A stretch of DNA of 64,000 nucleotides, taken from Paraburkholderia sp. LEh10 (GTDB taxonomy: Bacteria; Pseudomonadota; Gammaproteobacteria; Burkholderiales; Burkholderiaceae). The position numbers and the translations under genes were made by a program. Numbering within the stretch: position 1 is the first letter of the stretch; each line of letters opens with the position of its first letter. Shown piece by piece: positions 52,810 to 62,681 of this stretch. A model generated the notes under the pieces. That model made no database searches. It was not told the DNA's origin and was given only the letters and a program-made list of their open reading frames with translations. The stretch covers positions 1 through 64,000 of the forward strand of contig NZ_JAGIPX010000008.1 in assembly GCF_017814945.1 (NCBI RefSeq). Reading direction: 5' to 3'.

Positions 52810-53694
52810 TCATGCGCCGAAGCGCTCGATCACGAAATCGATGAACGTGGTGAGCTTCGGCGTCGGCTGACGGTCACGCGGATAGATCAGATGCACGGGC
52901 GCGCCGTCGGGCAGCCACTCGTCCAGCACGGGCACGAGTTCGCCGCGTTCGATCTCACGCGCGAGCAGCGCTTCCGGCTGCAGCACGAGGCCAAAGCCGC
53001 GCAGCGCGGCGACCTTCAGCGCCTGGCCGTTGTTCGCGCGAAAGCGTCCGGGGCGCAACTGGCAGTCGGTTTGCGCGTCGCCTTCAAGACGCCACAGCCC
53101 TTCGCGGCCCCAGTGCAGGAAGCCGAGGCATTCGTGATGAACGAGATCGGCGGGCGTCGTCGGCGTGCCCACGCGTTCCAGATACGCGGGCGACGCGCAC
53201 GCGCGCATCCGGTACGGCTTCAACGGCCTTGCGACGAGACTCGAATCGGGCAGTCGTCCGATGCGAACGGCCGCGTCGAAGCCTTCCTCGACGAGATCGA
53301 TGATGCGGTTCGACAGATCGAGTTCGAGACTGACCTCGGGGCACGCGCCGAGATAGTCGGTCATCGCCGGCGCGAACACTTCCACGCCGTACGTGAGCGG
53401 CACCGTCACCTTCAGCGTGCCGCGCGGCGCGGACGTCATCGCCTCGGCGAGCGATTCGGCCGCCTTCACGTCGGCGAGGATGCGCCGGCACTGCTCGTAA
53501 TACTGGCGGCCGATTTCGGTCAGGCTCTGACGGCGCGTCGTGCGCGCGAGCAGACGCGCGCGCAGCTGCGTTTCGAGCGAGCGGATATGCTTGCCGACCA
53601 TCGCCGACGACAGATCGAAGCGCTCCGCGGCCGCCGTCAGGCTGCCCGCTTCGACCACGGCAACGAAGATTTCCATGCTGACGAATTTGTCCAC
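52810..53694 (-). CDS. LysR-family regulator
   Basis: 294 residues. The HTH is MDKFVSMEIFVAVVEAGSLT followed by AAERFDLSSAMVGKHIRSLE, the style of the CrgA/AaeR/DmlR branch. The effector domain contains LKVTVPLTYGVEVFAPAMTD, LELDLSNRIIDLVEEGFDAA and VRIGRLPDSSLVARPL, each typical of that branch. It is divergent from the Spy-like gene, whose upstream region contains short dyads but no clear LysR box. Target unknown. Confidence 0.9.
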   Translation of the reverse strand: MDKFVSMEIFVAVVEAGSLTAAAERFDLSSAMVGKHIRSLETQLRARLLARTTRRQSLTEIGRQYYEQCRRILADVKAAESLAEAMTSAPRGTLKVTVPLTYGVEVFAPAMTDYLGACPEVSLELDLSNRIIDLVEEGFDAAVRIGRLPDSSLVARPLKPYRMRACASPAYLERVGTPTTPADLVHHECLGFLHWGREGLWRLEGDAQTDCQLRPGRFRANNGQALKVAALRGFGLVLQPEALLAREIERGELVPVLDEWLPDGAPVHLIYPRDRQPTPKLTTFIDFVIERFGA

Positions 53695-53854
53695 CGCCTA
53701 TTTCCCGATCGTTTCGGTTGTAAGGAGTTGTCGCAATGCGGTCTCAATGGCGCGCTAACGTGATACTAATAGCCGCACAGCTTGATGGGCGTCGAAGACG
53801 CGCGCCACGCTTTGTCAAGCTTCAGTCTCATACGAACGGACAACAGGAGTCTCA

Positions 53855-54355
53855 ATGAAAAAAACGCTGGTTATTCTTGCCTCCGCGCTTTCGATGAGCG
53901 CTGCATTCGCGCAGACAGCCGCTCCCGCAGGCGCATCCGCGCCGGCCGCCGCGCAGGCATCGGGCAAGGCGCGCCACGAACAACGTGTCGAAGACCGCAT
54001 CCAGTACCTGCACACGCAACTGAAGATCACGTCGGCGCAGGAGTCGCAATGGAACGCGTTCGCGGGTGTCATGCGCAGCAACAGCGAAACGATGGGCAAC
54101 CTGTTCGAGCAGCGCAAGGCGAACCAGAACACGTCCGCGCTCGACGACATGAAGGGCTACGCCGAAATCACGCAGGCGCATGCCGACGGCACGAAGAAGC
54201 TCGTCGATGCATTCGAGCCGCTTTATAACAGCTTCTCGCCCGAACAGAAGAAGCTAGCCGACGAGACGTTCCGCCGTCAGCCCGCTGAAGGCCGTCCGCA
54301 TCGCAGCTCGGGCAAGCAGGCCGCGCCCGCTTCGGATGCGACCGTCAAGCCATAA
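53855..54355 (+). CDS. Spy/CpxP-like periplasmic protein (LTXXQ motif)
   Basis: 166 residues. Sec signal peptide at 1-19 (KTLVILASALSMSAAFA, then QT). After an Ala/Gly-rich linker comes a helical core, HEQRVEDRIQYLHTQLKITS followed by AQESQWNAFAGVMRSN, which carries an LTxxQ-like element, and SALDDMKGYAEITQAHADG with KKLVDAFEPLYNSFSPEQKK. The family forms curved helical dimers that act as ATP-independent periplasmic chaperones or stress sensors. The C-terminus is polar and disordered. AGGAG lies ahead of the ATG. Confidence 0.85.
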   Translation: MKKTLVILASALSMSAAFAQTAAPAGASAPAAAQASGKARHEQRVEDRIQYLHTQLKITSAQESQWNAFAGVMRSNSETMGNLFEQRKANQNTSALDDMKGYAEITQAHADGTKKLVDAFEPLYNSFSPEQKKLADETFRRQPAEGRPHRSSGKQAAPASDATVKP

Positions 54356-54398
54356 CGGGCCACGGGACCACGCACGCGGTTGCACGCAACGCATACAG

Positions 54399-54426
54399 CG
54401 CCTGCCCTCACCGGCAGGCGTTTTTT
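54399..54426 (+). terminator. Terminator after Spy-like gene
   Basis: CGCCTGCC ... GGCAGGCG with 8-bp arms and a six-base loop, followed directly by TTTTTT. Confidence 0.9.
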
Positions 54427-54544
54427 GCTTTCACGCCGCCAGAATCTGGCATCATGCGTGCCTGCGCCGCGTTTGCTCGCTGTCTGCGTTTTGCACCGAC
54501 GCCCGCTTACGCGGCCCCTTCAATTTCAGACGCCTGCTCGCTAC

Positions 54545-54982
54545 ATGATCGAACTGAAGAACATCGACCTGCTCACCGACCCGGCCGCGCAACGCGTCGT
54601 CAAGGACGAAACCGTCGCCGTGCAATTCGCCGCGGGCGACGGCGAACTGATGAGCCTCGAAGGACCGAACCGCTATACGCTCGGCGACGCGCTGATCACG
54701 GGCTCGACGGGCGACCGCTGGGTCGTGTCGCGCGAGCGCTTCGACGCGAAGTACCTGCCCGCCGATACTGCGCTCGTCCACGGCGAACCCGGCGCGTATC
54801 GCAACCGCCCGGCCATCGTGCTCGCGAAGCAGATGAACGAAGCGTTCTCGCTCGCGCGTTCCGCGCAAGGCGGCGACGTGCTCAAGGGCACGGCAGGCGA
54901 CTGGATCATGCAGTACGCGCCCGGCGACTACGGCGTCGTGCAGGCCGCGCGCTTCGCCAAGGTCTACCGGCGCGCCGACTGA
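54545..54982 (+). CDS. PGDYG family protein
   Basis: 145 residues. The ATG at 54545 opens MIELKNIDLLTDPAAQRVVK, where the recognisable protein begins; a 55-residue upstream extension is Arg/Leu-rich nonsense. The diagnostic motif is near the C-terminus: DWIMQYAPGDYGVVQAARFA. The middle has a beta-like GDALITGSTGDRWVVSRERF. The family is named for this PGDYG segment and occurs in Burkholderiaceae and other proteobacteria with unknown function. It follows a terminator and stands as its own unit. Confidence 0.8.
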   Translation: MIELKNIDLLTDPAAQRVVKDETVAVQFAAGDGELMSLEGPNRYTLGDALITGSTGDRWVVSRERFDAKYLPADTALVHGEPGAYRNRPAIVLAKQMNEAFSLARSAQGGDVLKGTAGDWIMQYAPGDYGVVQAARFAKVYRRAD

Positions 54983-55045
54983 GCGCGCGCGGCATGCCCG
55001 TGCCTGCCCGGTGCCTGCTGTCGAACGAGACCCGTCCGGCTCCCC

Positions 55046-55411
55046 TCACGCGAACTCGTCGCCGAGCTCGACCGTGACTTCGCGCGGCACGTTCTTGCCC
55101 TGCGCATGCTCTTCTTCCAGCGATCCCAACGTCGCCTCCACGTACGCGCGCAACACCGCGAAACTGCGGCCGCGCGCACGCGGCGGCATCGCGCGGTAGC
55201 GTGCGAGCGCGGCAGGCGCGAGCGCGACCGTCAGTTCCATCCTGCGCGCCGTCGAACCGAAGCGCATCGCGACCCAATGCACGACGACCTGCGGCACGCC
55301 GTTTTCGTCAGGGCGCTCGATGAACTGCGTCTGCTCGGGAAAGAGATCGCTGATGACGCGCGCCAGTTCTTCGATCTCGGGGTTCGCGCATTGGTACTGA
55401 TAGGCTTCCAT
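55046..55411 (-). CDS. DUF3022-like small protein
   Basis: 121 residues, soluble. Segments YQCANPEIEELARVISDLFP, VPQVVVHWVAMRFGSTARRM, ELTVALAPAALARYRAMPPR and SFAVLRAYVEATLGSLEEEH form a compact alpha/beta pattern. I place it in a Burkholderiaceae-restricted family of the DUF3022 type from memory. The function is unknown. It is convergent with the PGDYG gene 63 bases away and lies downstream of the intramembrane-protease-like gene on the same strand. Confidence 0.7.
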   Translation of the reverse strand: MEAYQYQCANPEIEELARVISDLFPEQTQFIERPDENGVPQVVVHWVAMRFGSTARRMELTVALAPAALARYRAMPPRARGRSFAVLRAYVEATLGSLEEEHAQGKNVPREVTVELGDEFA

Positions 55412-55470
55412 GTCGTTGGCTTCTGGCCTGTTGGTCTAGATGGGCAAATGGTGCGCGGGGGCTGTCCGTT

Positions 55471-56265
55471 TCACGCGGCGCGCCTGTGCAATCTGATCAG
55501 CGCGGCCGCCACAGCAATGGCCACGAGCGCGTAGATCGCATCGACGGCCACGAGCGGCAACAGCTGCGCCTGTGACAGCGCAGCGGGCACATCGATCAGC
55601 GCATGCGCGACGACCGCAAGGGGCAGTATGGCACGCGATCCCGCGCGCACGCCGCGCCACATCAACACCGACAGCCCGATCTGAAACACCAGCGCCGCCA
55701 CGCGCTCGAGCACGAAGATGCCCGCCATCGCCGGCGACAGGCTCGCGAGCAGCACATGGATGCGCAACATCGACTCGGGCGGAAGGTTGGCGAGATACGT
55801 ATCGAGCTGGCCGCGATCCGCGAGCACGCCGAACGCGATCCACTGCGCCTGCACGAGCACGCCGACGAACCACGCCTCGGCGCCGCCATGACCCAGACCG
55901 TACGCGAGCGCCGTACCGTCCGCGCGGCCGGGGTTCGATGCGCGCCGCGCGAGCCAGCGCATCGCGATGAAGCGCCCTACCTCCTCGCAGATCCCCGCGA
56001 TGAATACGCCATAGACGACGAACGCCAGCGGATTCGACAGCCATCCGCTCGCGGCCGCGTTCTGCCGCAACAGGTAATCGTTGAGCGCGCGCTCGATCAC
56101 CATCGCGGACAGCGCGAACACGGCGATGCCCGCTATCGCGTCGCGCCGGTTCAGCGCGAACGGCATGCGCCAGCGGCGGTACAGAACGATGGGAAGCACC
56201 GCGACGCAGATCGTCGCGGCGGCGAGGACGGCAAGCGTGATGGGTGAAACGGGTAAGACGGGCAT
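55471..56265 (-). CDS. YhfC-type intramembrane metalloprotease
   Basis: 264 residues with about seven to eight hydrophobic helices. The metal-site signatures of the ABC-2/YhfC (DUF2324-like) branch of CPBP-related proteases are visible: the Glu pair in GICEEVGRFIAMRWL, HGGAEAWFVGVLVQ in the next conserved helix, and VVAHALIDVPAALSQ near the C-terminus. The start at 56265 gives a short leader followed by the first helix; 24 codons further upstream are unlike the family. Role in cleaving membrane substrates or processing peptides is inferred; some relatives protect against bacteriocins. Confidence 0.8.
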   Translation of the reverse strand: MPVLPVSPITLAVLAAATICVAVLPIVLYRRWRMPFALNRRDAIAGIAVFALSAMVIERALNDYLLRQNAAASGWLSNPLAFVVYGVFIAGICEEVGRFIAMRWLARRASNPGRADGTALAYGLGHGGAEAWFVGVLVQAQWIAFGVLADRGQLDTYLANLPPESMLRIHVLLASLSPAMAGIFVLERVAALVFQIGLSVLMWRGVRAGSRAILPLAVVAHALIDVPAALSQAQLLPLVAVDAIYALVAIAVAAALIRLHRRAA

Positions 56266-56369
56266 GGGCCGGGGTGTGGAATCGGTGCGCAGCAGGCGCG
56301 TGAACCAGGCTGCGCAACTGCGCAATCCGCCGCGCATTGTAAGCGCGCCGCCGGCCGAATGCCCGAAGT

Positions 56370-57449
56370 TCAGCGTGCCGTCGACGCGCGCTCGATCAGT
56401 TCACCCGGCAACAGGCAGTCGCGCGCGCTGGCCTGCGCGCCGTCGATGCGCTCATGCAGGAACTCGACGGCGCGATAGCCGATGTCGTAGGTCGGCTGGC
56501 GGATCGTCGTGATGCCGGCGAGTTCGGCCCATTCGGGATCGTCGATCGACAGCAGCGCGACGCGCTTCTGCCAGTTCGCGCCGTGCCGCTGGTTCAGGTG
56601 CCGCGCAAGCGCCAGCGCGACGGGACCGTTCGCCGCGAAGAGCGCGACGCGTGGCGCTGCGGATGAAGCGAGCGCGCCGTCGCGCTGTTCGCGCGCGGCG
56701 ATCGCGGCATCCAGTTCGGCATCGAGCGCGCTCAGTGTCTGCGCGAGTTCGTCCGCATCGTCGAGTTCGAGCACGACGGTGCGCCCGCTCGCCTGCGGAT
56801 ACTGCCGCAATGCCTGATGAAATGCGGCTTCGCGCTGGCGGCGCGAGCTGATGTGCGCGAACGGCTGCACGACGAACCATAGCTGATCGAAGCCGCGCTC
56901 GACGAGATGGCGGGTCGCGAGCGCCGTCGCGCCTTCGTTGTCGAGCCCGACCATATCGGCGACGAGCCCTTCCACCGACCGGTCGACCAGCACGGCCGGA
57001 ATCCCGCCGCCGCCGACAGGCCGCAACGTCTCTTCGCTGACCCCGAGTGCATTGACGATCACGCCTTCGACGCGGTAAGTGGTCAGCAGTTGCACGAAGC
57101 GCCGCTCCATATCGACTTCGTTCGCCGCATGGCAGATGAGCGGCATATAGCCGAGCGCGTGACACGCGGCCTCGACGCCTTGCAGCACTTCGACGGAATA
57201 CGGGTTCGTCAGGTCGGCGACGAGCATGCCGATCAGCCGGTTGCGGCCGCGCTTGAGTCCACGCGCCATCTGGTTCGGCTGATAGTCGAGCCGCTCGATC
57301 GCGGCTTCGATGCGCGCGCGCAGTTGAGGCGACAGCACGCTGAGCTCGCCGTTCAGATAACGCGAGATGCTCGTCTTGCCCGTGCCCGCCTCGCGGGCGA
57401 CGTCGCTGATGGTTGCGCGGCGCGGCGCGCCAGCCGTCGGCGTGCTCAT
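56370..57449 (-). CDS. ptxS: LacI-family regulator PtxS
   Basis: 359 residues. The N-terminal HTH ([20 protein letters not shown], then [20 protein letters not shown]) is characteristic of the PtxS branch. The hinge contains [20 protein letters not shown]. The effector domain follows as a sugar-binding fold with [20 protein letters not shown] and [14 protein letters not shown] [20 protein letters not shown]. PtxS represses 2-ketogluconate utilisation and is released by 2-ketogluconate. The start overlaps the stop of the dehydrogenase gene by four bases, so it is the last gene of the kgu operon. Its operator is recognisable upstream of kguE. Confidence 0.9.
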   Translation of the reverse strand: MSTPTAGAPRRATISDVAREAGTGKTSISRYLNGELSVLSPQLRARIEAAIERLDYQPNQMARGLKRGRNRLIGMLVADLTNPYSVEVLQGVEAACHALGYMPLICHAANEVDMERRFVQLLTTYRVEGVIVNALGVSEETLRPVGGGGIPAVLVDRSVEGLVADMVGLDNEGATALATRHLVERGFDQLWFVVQPFAHISSRRQREAAFHQALRQYPQASGRTVVLELDDADELAQTLSALDAELDAAIAAREQRDGALASSAAPRVALFAANGPVALALARHLNQRHGANWQKRVALLSIDDPEWAELAGITTIRQPTYDIGYRAVEFLHERIDGAQASARDCLLPGELIERASTAR

Positions 57450-58414
57450 CGCGACAGCACTTCGCGGTTGACGATGTTGATCTTCAGCGTGCCGTCGAGC
57501 GCGCCGACCAGGTTTTCCGCCGCGCAGCGCGCCATCGCGTGACGCGTCTCGTGCGTCGCCGAGCCGATATGCGGCAGCGCGACCACATTCTTCATGGTCA
57601 GCAGCGGCGAGCTTGCGTCGAGGGGCTCCCGGTCGAACACGTCGAGTCCCGCGCCGTGGATCGTGCCCGCCCGCAACGCTTCGATCAGTGCGTTCTCATC
57701 GACGGTCTGTCCGCGCGACGCGTTGATCAGGATCGCGCTCTTCTTCATCTTGCGCAGTTCGCTCGCGCCGATCAGGTGACGCGTTTGCGGCGTCAACGGC
57801 ACTTGCAGGCAGACGAAGTCGGAAGTCGCGAGCAGTTCATCGAGCTCGACGCGGCGCGCGCCGTAGCGCTCTTCAGCCTCTGCGTTCGCGCTGCGGTTCG
57901 TGTACAGCACCTTCATGTTGAAGCCGAGCGCGGCGCGCCGCGCGACCGCCCCGCCGATGCGCCCCAGCCCGACGATGCCGAGCGTCTTGCCCTGCACATC
58001 GACGCCGAACAGCTCCGGCCCGATGCTCGCCTTCCACTCGCCCGCCTTCACCCAGTCGGCGAGTTCGACGACGCGGCGCGCGCTCGCCAGGATCAGCGAA
58101 AACACGGTGTCTGCCGTCGATTCCGTCAGCACGTCCGGCGTGTGTGCGAGCACGATGCCGCGCTTCGTCAGATCAGCGACGTCGAAGTTGTCGTAGCCCA
58201 CTGAGATCGTCGAGAGCGCCTTGAGCTTCGTCGCGCCGTCGAGCATGTCGGGTGCGATCTTCACGCTCGCGCCGATCGCGCCGTCGGCGTCGTTCAGCGC
58301 GGCAACGAGCGCGTCGCGCTGCGCGGCGTCCACCTGCACGACTTCGGCATGCTGCTGGAGATACGCCAGCACATCATCCGGCAACGGCTTGTAGGCGACG
58401 ATCTTTCGCTTCAT
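57446..58414 (-). CDS. kguD: 2-ketogluconate reductase / 2-hydroxyacid dehydrogenase
   Basis: 322 residues, D-isomer-specific 2-hydroxyacid dehydrogenase (GhrB/TkrA group). The NAD motif is [20 protein letters not shown], the substrate-binding Arg is in [20 protein letters not shown], Glu in [17 protein letters not shown] and catalytic His in [20 protein letters not shown]. In the kgu pathway it reduces 2-keto-6-phosphogluconate to 6-phosphogluconate. The ATG at 58414 is preceded by AAGGAAAG. It lies between kguT and ptxS. Confidence 0.9.
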   Translation of the reverse strand: MKRKIVAYKPLPDDVLAYLQQHAEVVQVDAAQRDALVAALNDADGAIGASVKIAPDMLDGATKLKALSTISVGYDNFDVADLTKRGIVLAHTPDVLTESTADTVFSLILASARRVVELADWVKAGEWKASIGPELFGVDVQGKTLGIVGLGRIGGAVARRAALGFNMKVLYTNRSANAEAEERYGARRVELDELLATSDFVCLQVPLTPQTRHLIGASELRKMKKSAILINASRGQTVDENALIEALRAGTIHGAGLDVFDREPLDASSPLLTMKNVVALPHIGSATHETRHAMARCAAENLVGALDGTLKINIVNREVLSR

Positions 58415-58418
58415 CGAT

Positions 58419-59699
58419 TCACTTTCCTTGCAACGGAGTGGCGAGCGTCGAAGTCTGCATCGGCTGCGACTTGACGGCAAGCGTCAGCACCACGGCGGCG
58501 ACCAGCGCGACGCTCATGAACACGTACGACGCAGCAGGCGAGCCCGTCGCGCCGTTCAGATAACCGACCACATAGGAGCCGACAAACGAGCCGAGCGCCC
58601 CCATGCTGTTGATCAGCGCCATCGCGCCGCCCGCGACGTTCTTCGGCAGCAGTTCCGGCACGATCGCAAAGAACGGGCCGTACGGCGCGTACATCGCGGC
58701 GCCCGCGATCACGAGCAACGCATATGACATCCAGAAGTGCGTCGAGCCGAGCGCGTACGAGCCTGCAAAAGCCGCCGCGCCGATCAGCAGGAACGGCCAC
58801 ACGAACGCGCGCCGGTTGTTGAGTTTATCCGACGCCCATGACGCGGCGAGCATCGCGATCGTCGCGGCCAGATACGGCAGCGCGGAGAGCCAGCCCGTTT
58901 CGACCATGCCGAGCGTCGAACCGTTCTTGAGAATGGACGGCAGCCACAGCACGAAGCCGTACACGCCGATGCTCCAGCAGAAATACTGCGCGCACAGCTT
59001 GATGACGGCGGGCGTGCGGAACGCTTCGCCGTAGTTGCGCATTGGCTTGATCGCGGCCTGCTCGGCGTGCAGCGTGTCGGCGAGCTGCTGCTTGTCGGCA
59101 TCCGACAGCCACGAGACCTGCTCGGGCTTGTCCTTCACGATGAACCACCAGCACACGGCCCAGACGACGGCGGGCAGGCCCTCCGCGACGAACATATGCC
59201 GCCAGCCGAACGAATGCACCAGATAGCCCGACACGACCGACATCCACAGCACTGTCACCGGGTTGCCGAGAATCAGGAACGTGTTCGCGCGCGAGCGCTC
59301 GCGCTTCGTGAACCAGTTGCTGATGAAGATCAGCATCGCGGGCATCACGGCCGCCTCGACGACGCCGAGCAGGAAGCGGATCACCATCAGCGACGGAATG
59401 TTGCTGACGATACCCGTCAGCGCCGCGCAGCCGCCCCACAGCACGAGGCTCCAGAATACGAGCTTTTTCACGCTGCGCCGTTCCGCGTAGATCGCGCCGG
59501 GAATCTGAAAGAAGAAGTAGCCGAGGAAGAATAGTGCGCCGATCAGCGACGACAGCCCCTTGCTGATGCCGAGATCCTGATTGATGCCGGCTGCGGCCGC
59601 AAAGCCGTAGTTCGCGCGGTCGAGATAGGCGAGGCTATAGGTGATGAACACGATCGGCATGATCGTCCACCAACGGCGAATCGCGAGTGATGATGACAT
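58419..59699 (-). CDS. kguT: MFS transporter, 2-ketogluconate type
   Basis: 426-residue anion:cation symporter-type MFS permease with twelve spans. Family signs are [20 protein letters not shown] in TM1, [20 protein letters not shown] in the TM2-3 loop, [20 protein letters not shown] and [20 protein letters not shown] in TM4-5, and [20 protein letters not shown] in the C-terminal half. Between kguK and kguD it is the 2-ketogluconate importer of the operon. AGGAGACATC lies directly before the ATG. It stops four bases before the kguD start. Confidence 0.9.
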   Translation of the reverse strand: MSSSLAIRRWWTIMPIVFITYSLAYLDRANYGFAAAAGINQDLGISKGLSSLIGALFFLGYFFFQIPGAIYAERRSVKKLVFWSLVLWGGCAALTGIVSNIPSLMVIRFLLGVVEAAVMPAMLIFISNWFTKRERSRANTFLILGNPVTVLWMSVVSGYLVHSFGWRHMFVAEGLPAVVWAVCWWFIVKDKPEQVSWLSDADKQQLADTLHAEQAAIKPMRNYGEAFRTPAVIKLCAQYFCWSIGVYGFVLWLPSILKNGSTLGMVETGWLSALPYLAATIAMLAASWASDKLNNRRAFVWPFLLIGAAAFAGSYALGSTHFWMSYALLVIAGAAMYAPYGPFFAIVPELLPKNVAGGAMALINSMGALGSFVGSYVVGYLNGATGSPAASYVFMSVALVAAVVLTLAVKSQPMQTSTLATPLQGK

Positions 59700-59748
59700 T
59701 GATGTCTCCTTTGTTGTCCTGTATTACTCGATACGTCGAGCGCGCCTG

Positions 59749-60711
59749 TCACGCGGCCATCACATCGGCGCGTTCGAAGGCATCGAGTTCGGCGCGCGTC
59801 GGCAGGCCCTCCGAATCGCCGATCACCTGGATCGCGAGCGCGCCGATACGATTGCCGCGCGCCACCGCCCGCGGCAGCGCGCGCCCTTCGAGCAGTCCGC
59901 TCACCACGCCGACGGCGAAGCCATCGCCCGCGCCGACGGTGTCGACGACGTGCTCGACGGGCTGCGCCGCGACGATCCCCGAATCGGTTGCCGTGCGGTA
60001 GTACGCGCCTTGCGCGCCGAGCTTGACGATCACGCCCTTCGCGCCACGATCGAGATAAAACTGCGCGATGTCTTCCGCTTTCGTGTAGCCCGTCAGAATC
60101 GCGCCTTCACCGATGCCGGGCAGCACCCAGTCGGCAAACGTCGCCAGCTCGTTCAGCGCGGCAGCCATCGCTTCGCGCGACGGCCATAGCGTCGGGCGCA
60201 GGTTCGGATCGAATGAGATCGTCTTGCCCGCCTGCCGCATTTCGCGCGCCAGATGGAGCGCCAGTTCGCGCGAGCTCGCCGAAATGGCGGGCGCGACGCC
60301 CGTCAGGTGCAGATGGCGCGCGGGCAGCACGTACTGCGGCACGTAGTCGGCGAGCGACAGATGGCTCGCCGCCGAGCCCTTGCGGAAATACTCGACGGCG
60401 GGGTCGCTGCCGTCGTCGTTCTTCGACTTCAGCTGAAAGCCCGTCGGATAACGCACATCCGTCGTCACGCAGCTCGCGTCGATGCCTTCCTTCGAGAGCG
60501 TGTCGCGCACGTACTGGCCGAACGAATCCGCGCCGACGCGGCTCATCCAGCCCACCTTGAAGCCCAGCCGCGACAGCCCGATCGCCACATTGAGATCGGC
60601 GCCCGCGACGCGCTTCGTGAACTGGCCGACGCCCGCAAGAGGGCCCGTCTCGGCCGCGACGAACATCGCCATTGCTTCGCCGTAGGTGATGACATCAAGT
60701 GTCGGATGCAT
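59749..60711 (-). CDS. kguK: 2-ketogluconate kinase (PfkB family)
   Basis: 320 residues. PfkB-type kinase with VITYGEAMAMFVAAETGPLA at the N-terminus, GADLNVAIGLSRLGFKVGWM around residues 34-53, DPNLRPTLWPSREAMAAALN in the middle, and the catalytic VVDTVGAGDGFAVGVVSGLL with GAGD near residue 250. It resembles KdgK (2-keto-3-deoxygluconate kinase) and phosphorylates 2-ketogluconate in this operon. GAGGAG lies just upstream. It follows kguE by 45 bases. Confidence 0.9.
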   Translation of the reverse strand: MHPTLDVITYGEAMAMFVAAETGPLAGVGQFTKRVAGADLNVAIGLSRLGFKVGWMSRVGADSFGQYVRDTLSKEGIDASCVTTDVRYPTGFQLKSKNDDGSDPAVEYFRKGSAASHLSLADYVPQYVLPARHLHLTGVAPAISASSRELALHLAREMRQAGKTISFDPNLRPTLWPSREAMAAALNELATFADWVLPGIGEGAILTGYTKAEDIAQFYLDRGAKGVIVKLGAQGAYYRTATDSGIVAAQPVEHVVDTVGAGDGFAVGVVSGLLEGRALPRAVARGNRIGALAIQVIGDSEGLPTRAELDAFERADVMAA

Positions 60712-60756
60712 GAATTCTCCTCGTGATGCTCGTGATTCAGTCCGCGGCCGCCGCTT

Positions 60757-61518
60757 TCACACGGACGCAAGCCATGCGACGTAGTGCGACGCATCGGCGG
60801 CGAGGCGCTGCGCGTCGAACGGAAATTCGATGCCGCGCGGCACGTCGCGCGGCAGCAGCGGCAGCACGGCCGCGAACACGGGGTCGGCGGCGGGCGCGAC
60901 GGCGAACCGGCGCGCGCCCTCGCCCGCGACCGCCTTGCAATGGATGTACTCGACGTGCTTCGCCAGCTTGCGCGCCGCTTCGACGGGATCGACGCCCGGC
61001 CATTGCCAATTGCCGATATCGAACGTCATGCCGAGCACGCTGCTGCGCCGTTCCTTCGCGAGCGCATCGAAGAGTCCCTCGAACTGCGCGAGCGAGCCGC
61101 CGCGCGTCAGTTGCCCGTTCTCGACGACGAGGCGCGCCGCGATACCCTTCGTGCACATCGCGATTGTGTTGCCGTGCGCGCGTCCCGCGAAGCCGCCCAG
61201 TTGCAGCTTGACGAAGCGCGCGCCGAGCGCCGTCGCTTCGATTAGCGCCTCACGCAGCGCGGCTTCGTCGAGCGCGCCGTCGGGCGCGTAGAGTTCGGCG
61301 GGCGTCGAGTACACGGACCACATCCCGCATGCCGCGATCGCCTTGCCGAGCGCGGAAAGCGCCTCAGATGTCGCCTCCGCCTCCAGCGCGAACAGCTCCC
61401 GGCGCACTTCGAAACCGGCGGCGCCCGCCTGGGCTGCTGTCTTCAGCCACGCGTGATGACCGCTCTTGCGGATCGCGTCCACCCCAAATGCGCTCGCCAC
61501 GATGACGACTTTCGGCAT
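60757..61518 (-). CDS. kguE: Sugar phosphate isomerase/epimerase-like KguE
   Basis: 253-residue TIM-barrel of the xylose isomerase-like family. The ATG at 61518 opens MPKVVIVASAFGVDAIRKSG; the much longer open frame upstream is an antisense shadow of the neighbouring gene. Barrel segments include GARFVKLQLGGFAGRAHGNT, LGMTFDIGNWQWPGVDPVEA and HVEYIHCKAVAGEGARRFAV, containing the acidic/His metal ligands of the family. KguE is the first gene of the Pseudomonas-type kguE-K-T-D operon, with an unproven epimerase role. The PtxS-type operator lies 33 bases upstream. Confidence 0.88.
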   Translation of the reverse strand: MPKVVIVASAFGVDAIRKSGHHAWLKTAAQAGAAGFEVRRELFALEAEATSEALSALGKAIAACGMWSVYSTPAELYAPDGALDEAALREALIEATALGARFVKLQLGGFAGRAHGNTIAMCTKGIAARLVVENGQLTRGGSLAQFEGLFDALAKERRSSVLGMTFDIGNWQWPGVDPVEAARKLAKHVEYIHCKAVAGEGARRFAVAPAADPVFAAVLPLLPRDVPRGIEFPFDAQRLAADASHYVAWLASV

Positions 61519-61550
61519 GAGAACCCACCCTATTTCGGCTCGAATCGGCC

Positions 61551-61568
61551 TTTGGAATCGGTTCCAAA
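61551..61568. promoter_or_regulatory. PtxS-type operator upstream of kguE
   Basis: TTTGGAA-TCGG-TTCCAAA, 7-bp perfect arms around a 4-base centre, 33-50 bases upstream of the kguE ATG. The Pseudomonas PtxS site (TGAAACCGGTTTCA) shares the AA-nCGG-TT core. Repression of the whole kgu operon is the expected role. Confidence 0.8.
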
Positions 61569-61646
61569 GACGGGTATTAAAAAAGCGCGGCAGCGCTCGT
61601 TGCGAATACTGCGCCGCCGTGCGTGCCCACGCCATAGTGGAAATCC

Positions 61647-62561
61647 CTAAACGGGCACGGCCTCCGTCCCGGGCCGGGCGTCGCCGTTCAGGCACAGTTC
61701 GAGAAAACGCCCGACGATGCGCGACGGCGCGCTCGCGTGCGGCACGAGGATCGAAAAACGGCGCGTGAGCGGCTCGGGGCCGAGGGGCAAGCGGCACAGC
61801 GCTTCGTCTTCGTGGCGCATCGACATCGCCGACACGAAGCCGACGCCCATGCCGGCGCGCACCGCCTCCTTCACGCCCTCGACGCCCGCGATCGCCAGCG
61901 CGACCCGCATCGGCACGCCCGCCCGCGCGAATCCGCGTTCGATCAGTTGCCGCACGCCCGAACCCTCCTCGCGCAGCACCAACGCATGCGCGCTCAGATC
62001 GGCGAGCGTCACAGCCGCGAGGCCCGCGGCAGCAAGCGGATGGGTGCGCGGCATGATCGCGACGATCTCGTCCTCGCGCCACGGATGAACGGCGGTGTCC
62101 GGCGGCAAATCGGAACCGACATGCCCCTCGACCAGCGCGATATCGAATGAAGCGAGCGCGCCAATGATATCCGCCGTGTTGCCGTCGTCCGTATGCACGG
62201 TGAGGTCGGGATACCGGCGGGTGAACTCGGCGATCAGATACGGCAGCAAATAGCTCGCGGGCGTCGTGCTCGCGCCGATGCGCAGCGTGCCCTGCTCCAT
62301 GCCGCGCAGCGCGTCGCGGTACGCATGCGCCTGGCGGAACGTGTCGCGCAGGCGCGCGGCGTAGCTCGCCAGTTGCTCGCCGGCGGGCGTGAGTCGCACG
62401 CCGCGCCCATCGCGCAGGTACAGCGGCTCGCCGAATTCGTCCTGCAACTGGCGCAACTGGCCGGACACGGCCGGCTGCGACAGATGCAGCGCAAGCGCGG
62501 CCCGGCTGATGTTGCGATGCTCGGCGACGGCGGCGAACGTTATAAGCTGATCGGGGGTCAT
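61647..62561 (-). CDS. LysR-family regulator, YeiE-like
   Basis: 304 residues. HTH: MTPDQLITFAAVAEHRNISR, then AALALHLSQPAVSGQLRQLQ. The effector domain has TLRIGASTTPASYLLPYLIA and FIALVEGHVGSD-like DIALVEGHVGSDLPPDTAV. It is divergent from the YeiH transporter gene, the arrangement of yeiE-yeiH in enterobacteria. Control of that putative sulfur-compound exporter is likely. The 120-base divergent region is AT-rich and is the probable operator-promoter. Confidence 0.88.
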   Translation of the reverse strand: MTPDQLITFAAVAEHRNISRAALALHLSQPAVSGQLRQLQDEFGEPLYLRDGRGVRLTPAGEQLASYAARLRDTFRQAHAYRDALRGMEQGTLRIGASTTPASYLLPYLIAEFTRRYPDLTVHTDDGNTADIIGALASFDIALVEGHVGSDLPPDTAVHPWREDEIVAIMPRTHPLAAAGLAAVTLADLSAHALVLREEGSGVRQLIERGFARAGVPMRVALAIAGVEGVKEAVRAGMGVGFVSAMSMRHEDEALCRLPLGPEPLTRRFSILVPHASAPSRIVGRFLELCLNGDARPGTEAVPV

Positions 62562-62681
62562 GGCGTGAATGTATCAGACTAGCCGATACATTACATTCTA
62601 AATCACGATTTTTCATATTCATATATCTAAATTAGGATTGCGCCATCGCTTCAAACAGCTTGACCGAAGAGGTTGAAACCC

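Noticed and set aside
60757..62622. 621-codon minus-strand frame covering kguE and the neighbouring LysR gene
   Set aside because: Only the last 253 codons are real (KguE). The upstream part overlaps the LysR gene in another frame and is Arg/Ala-rich.
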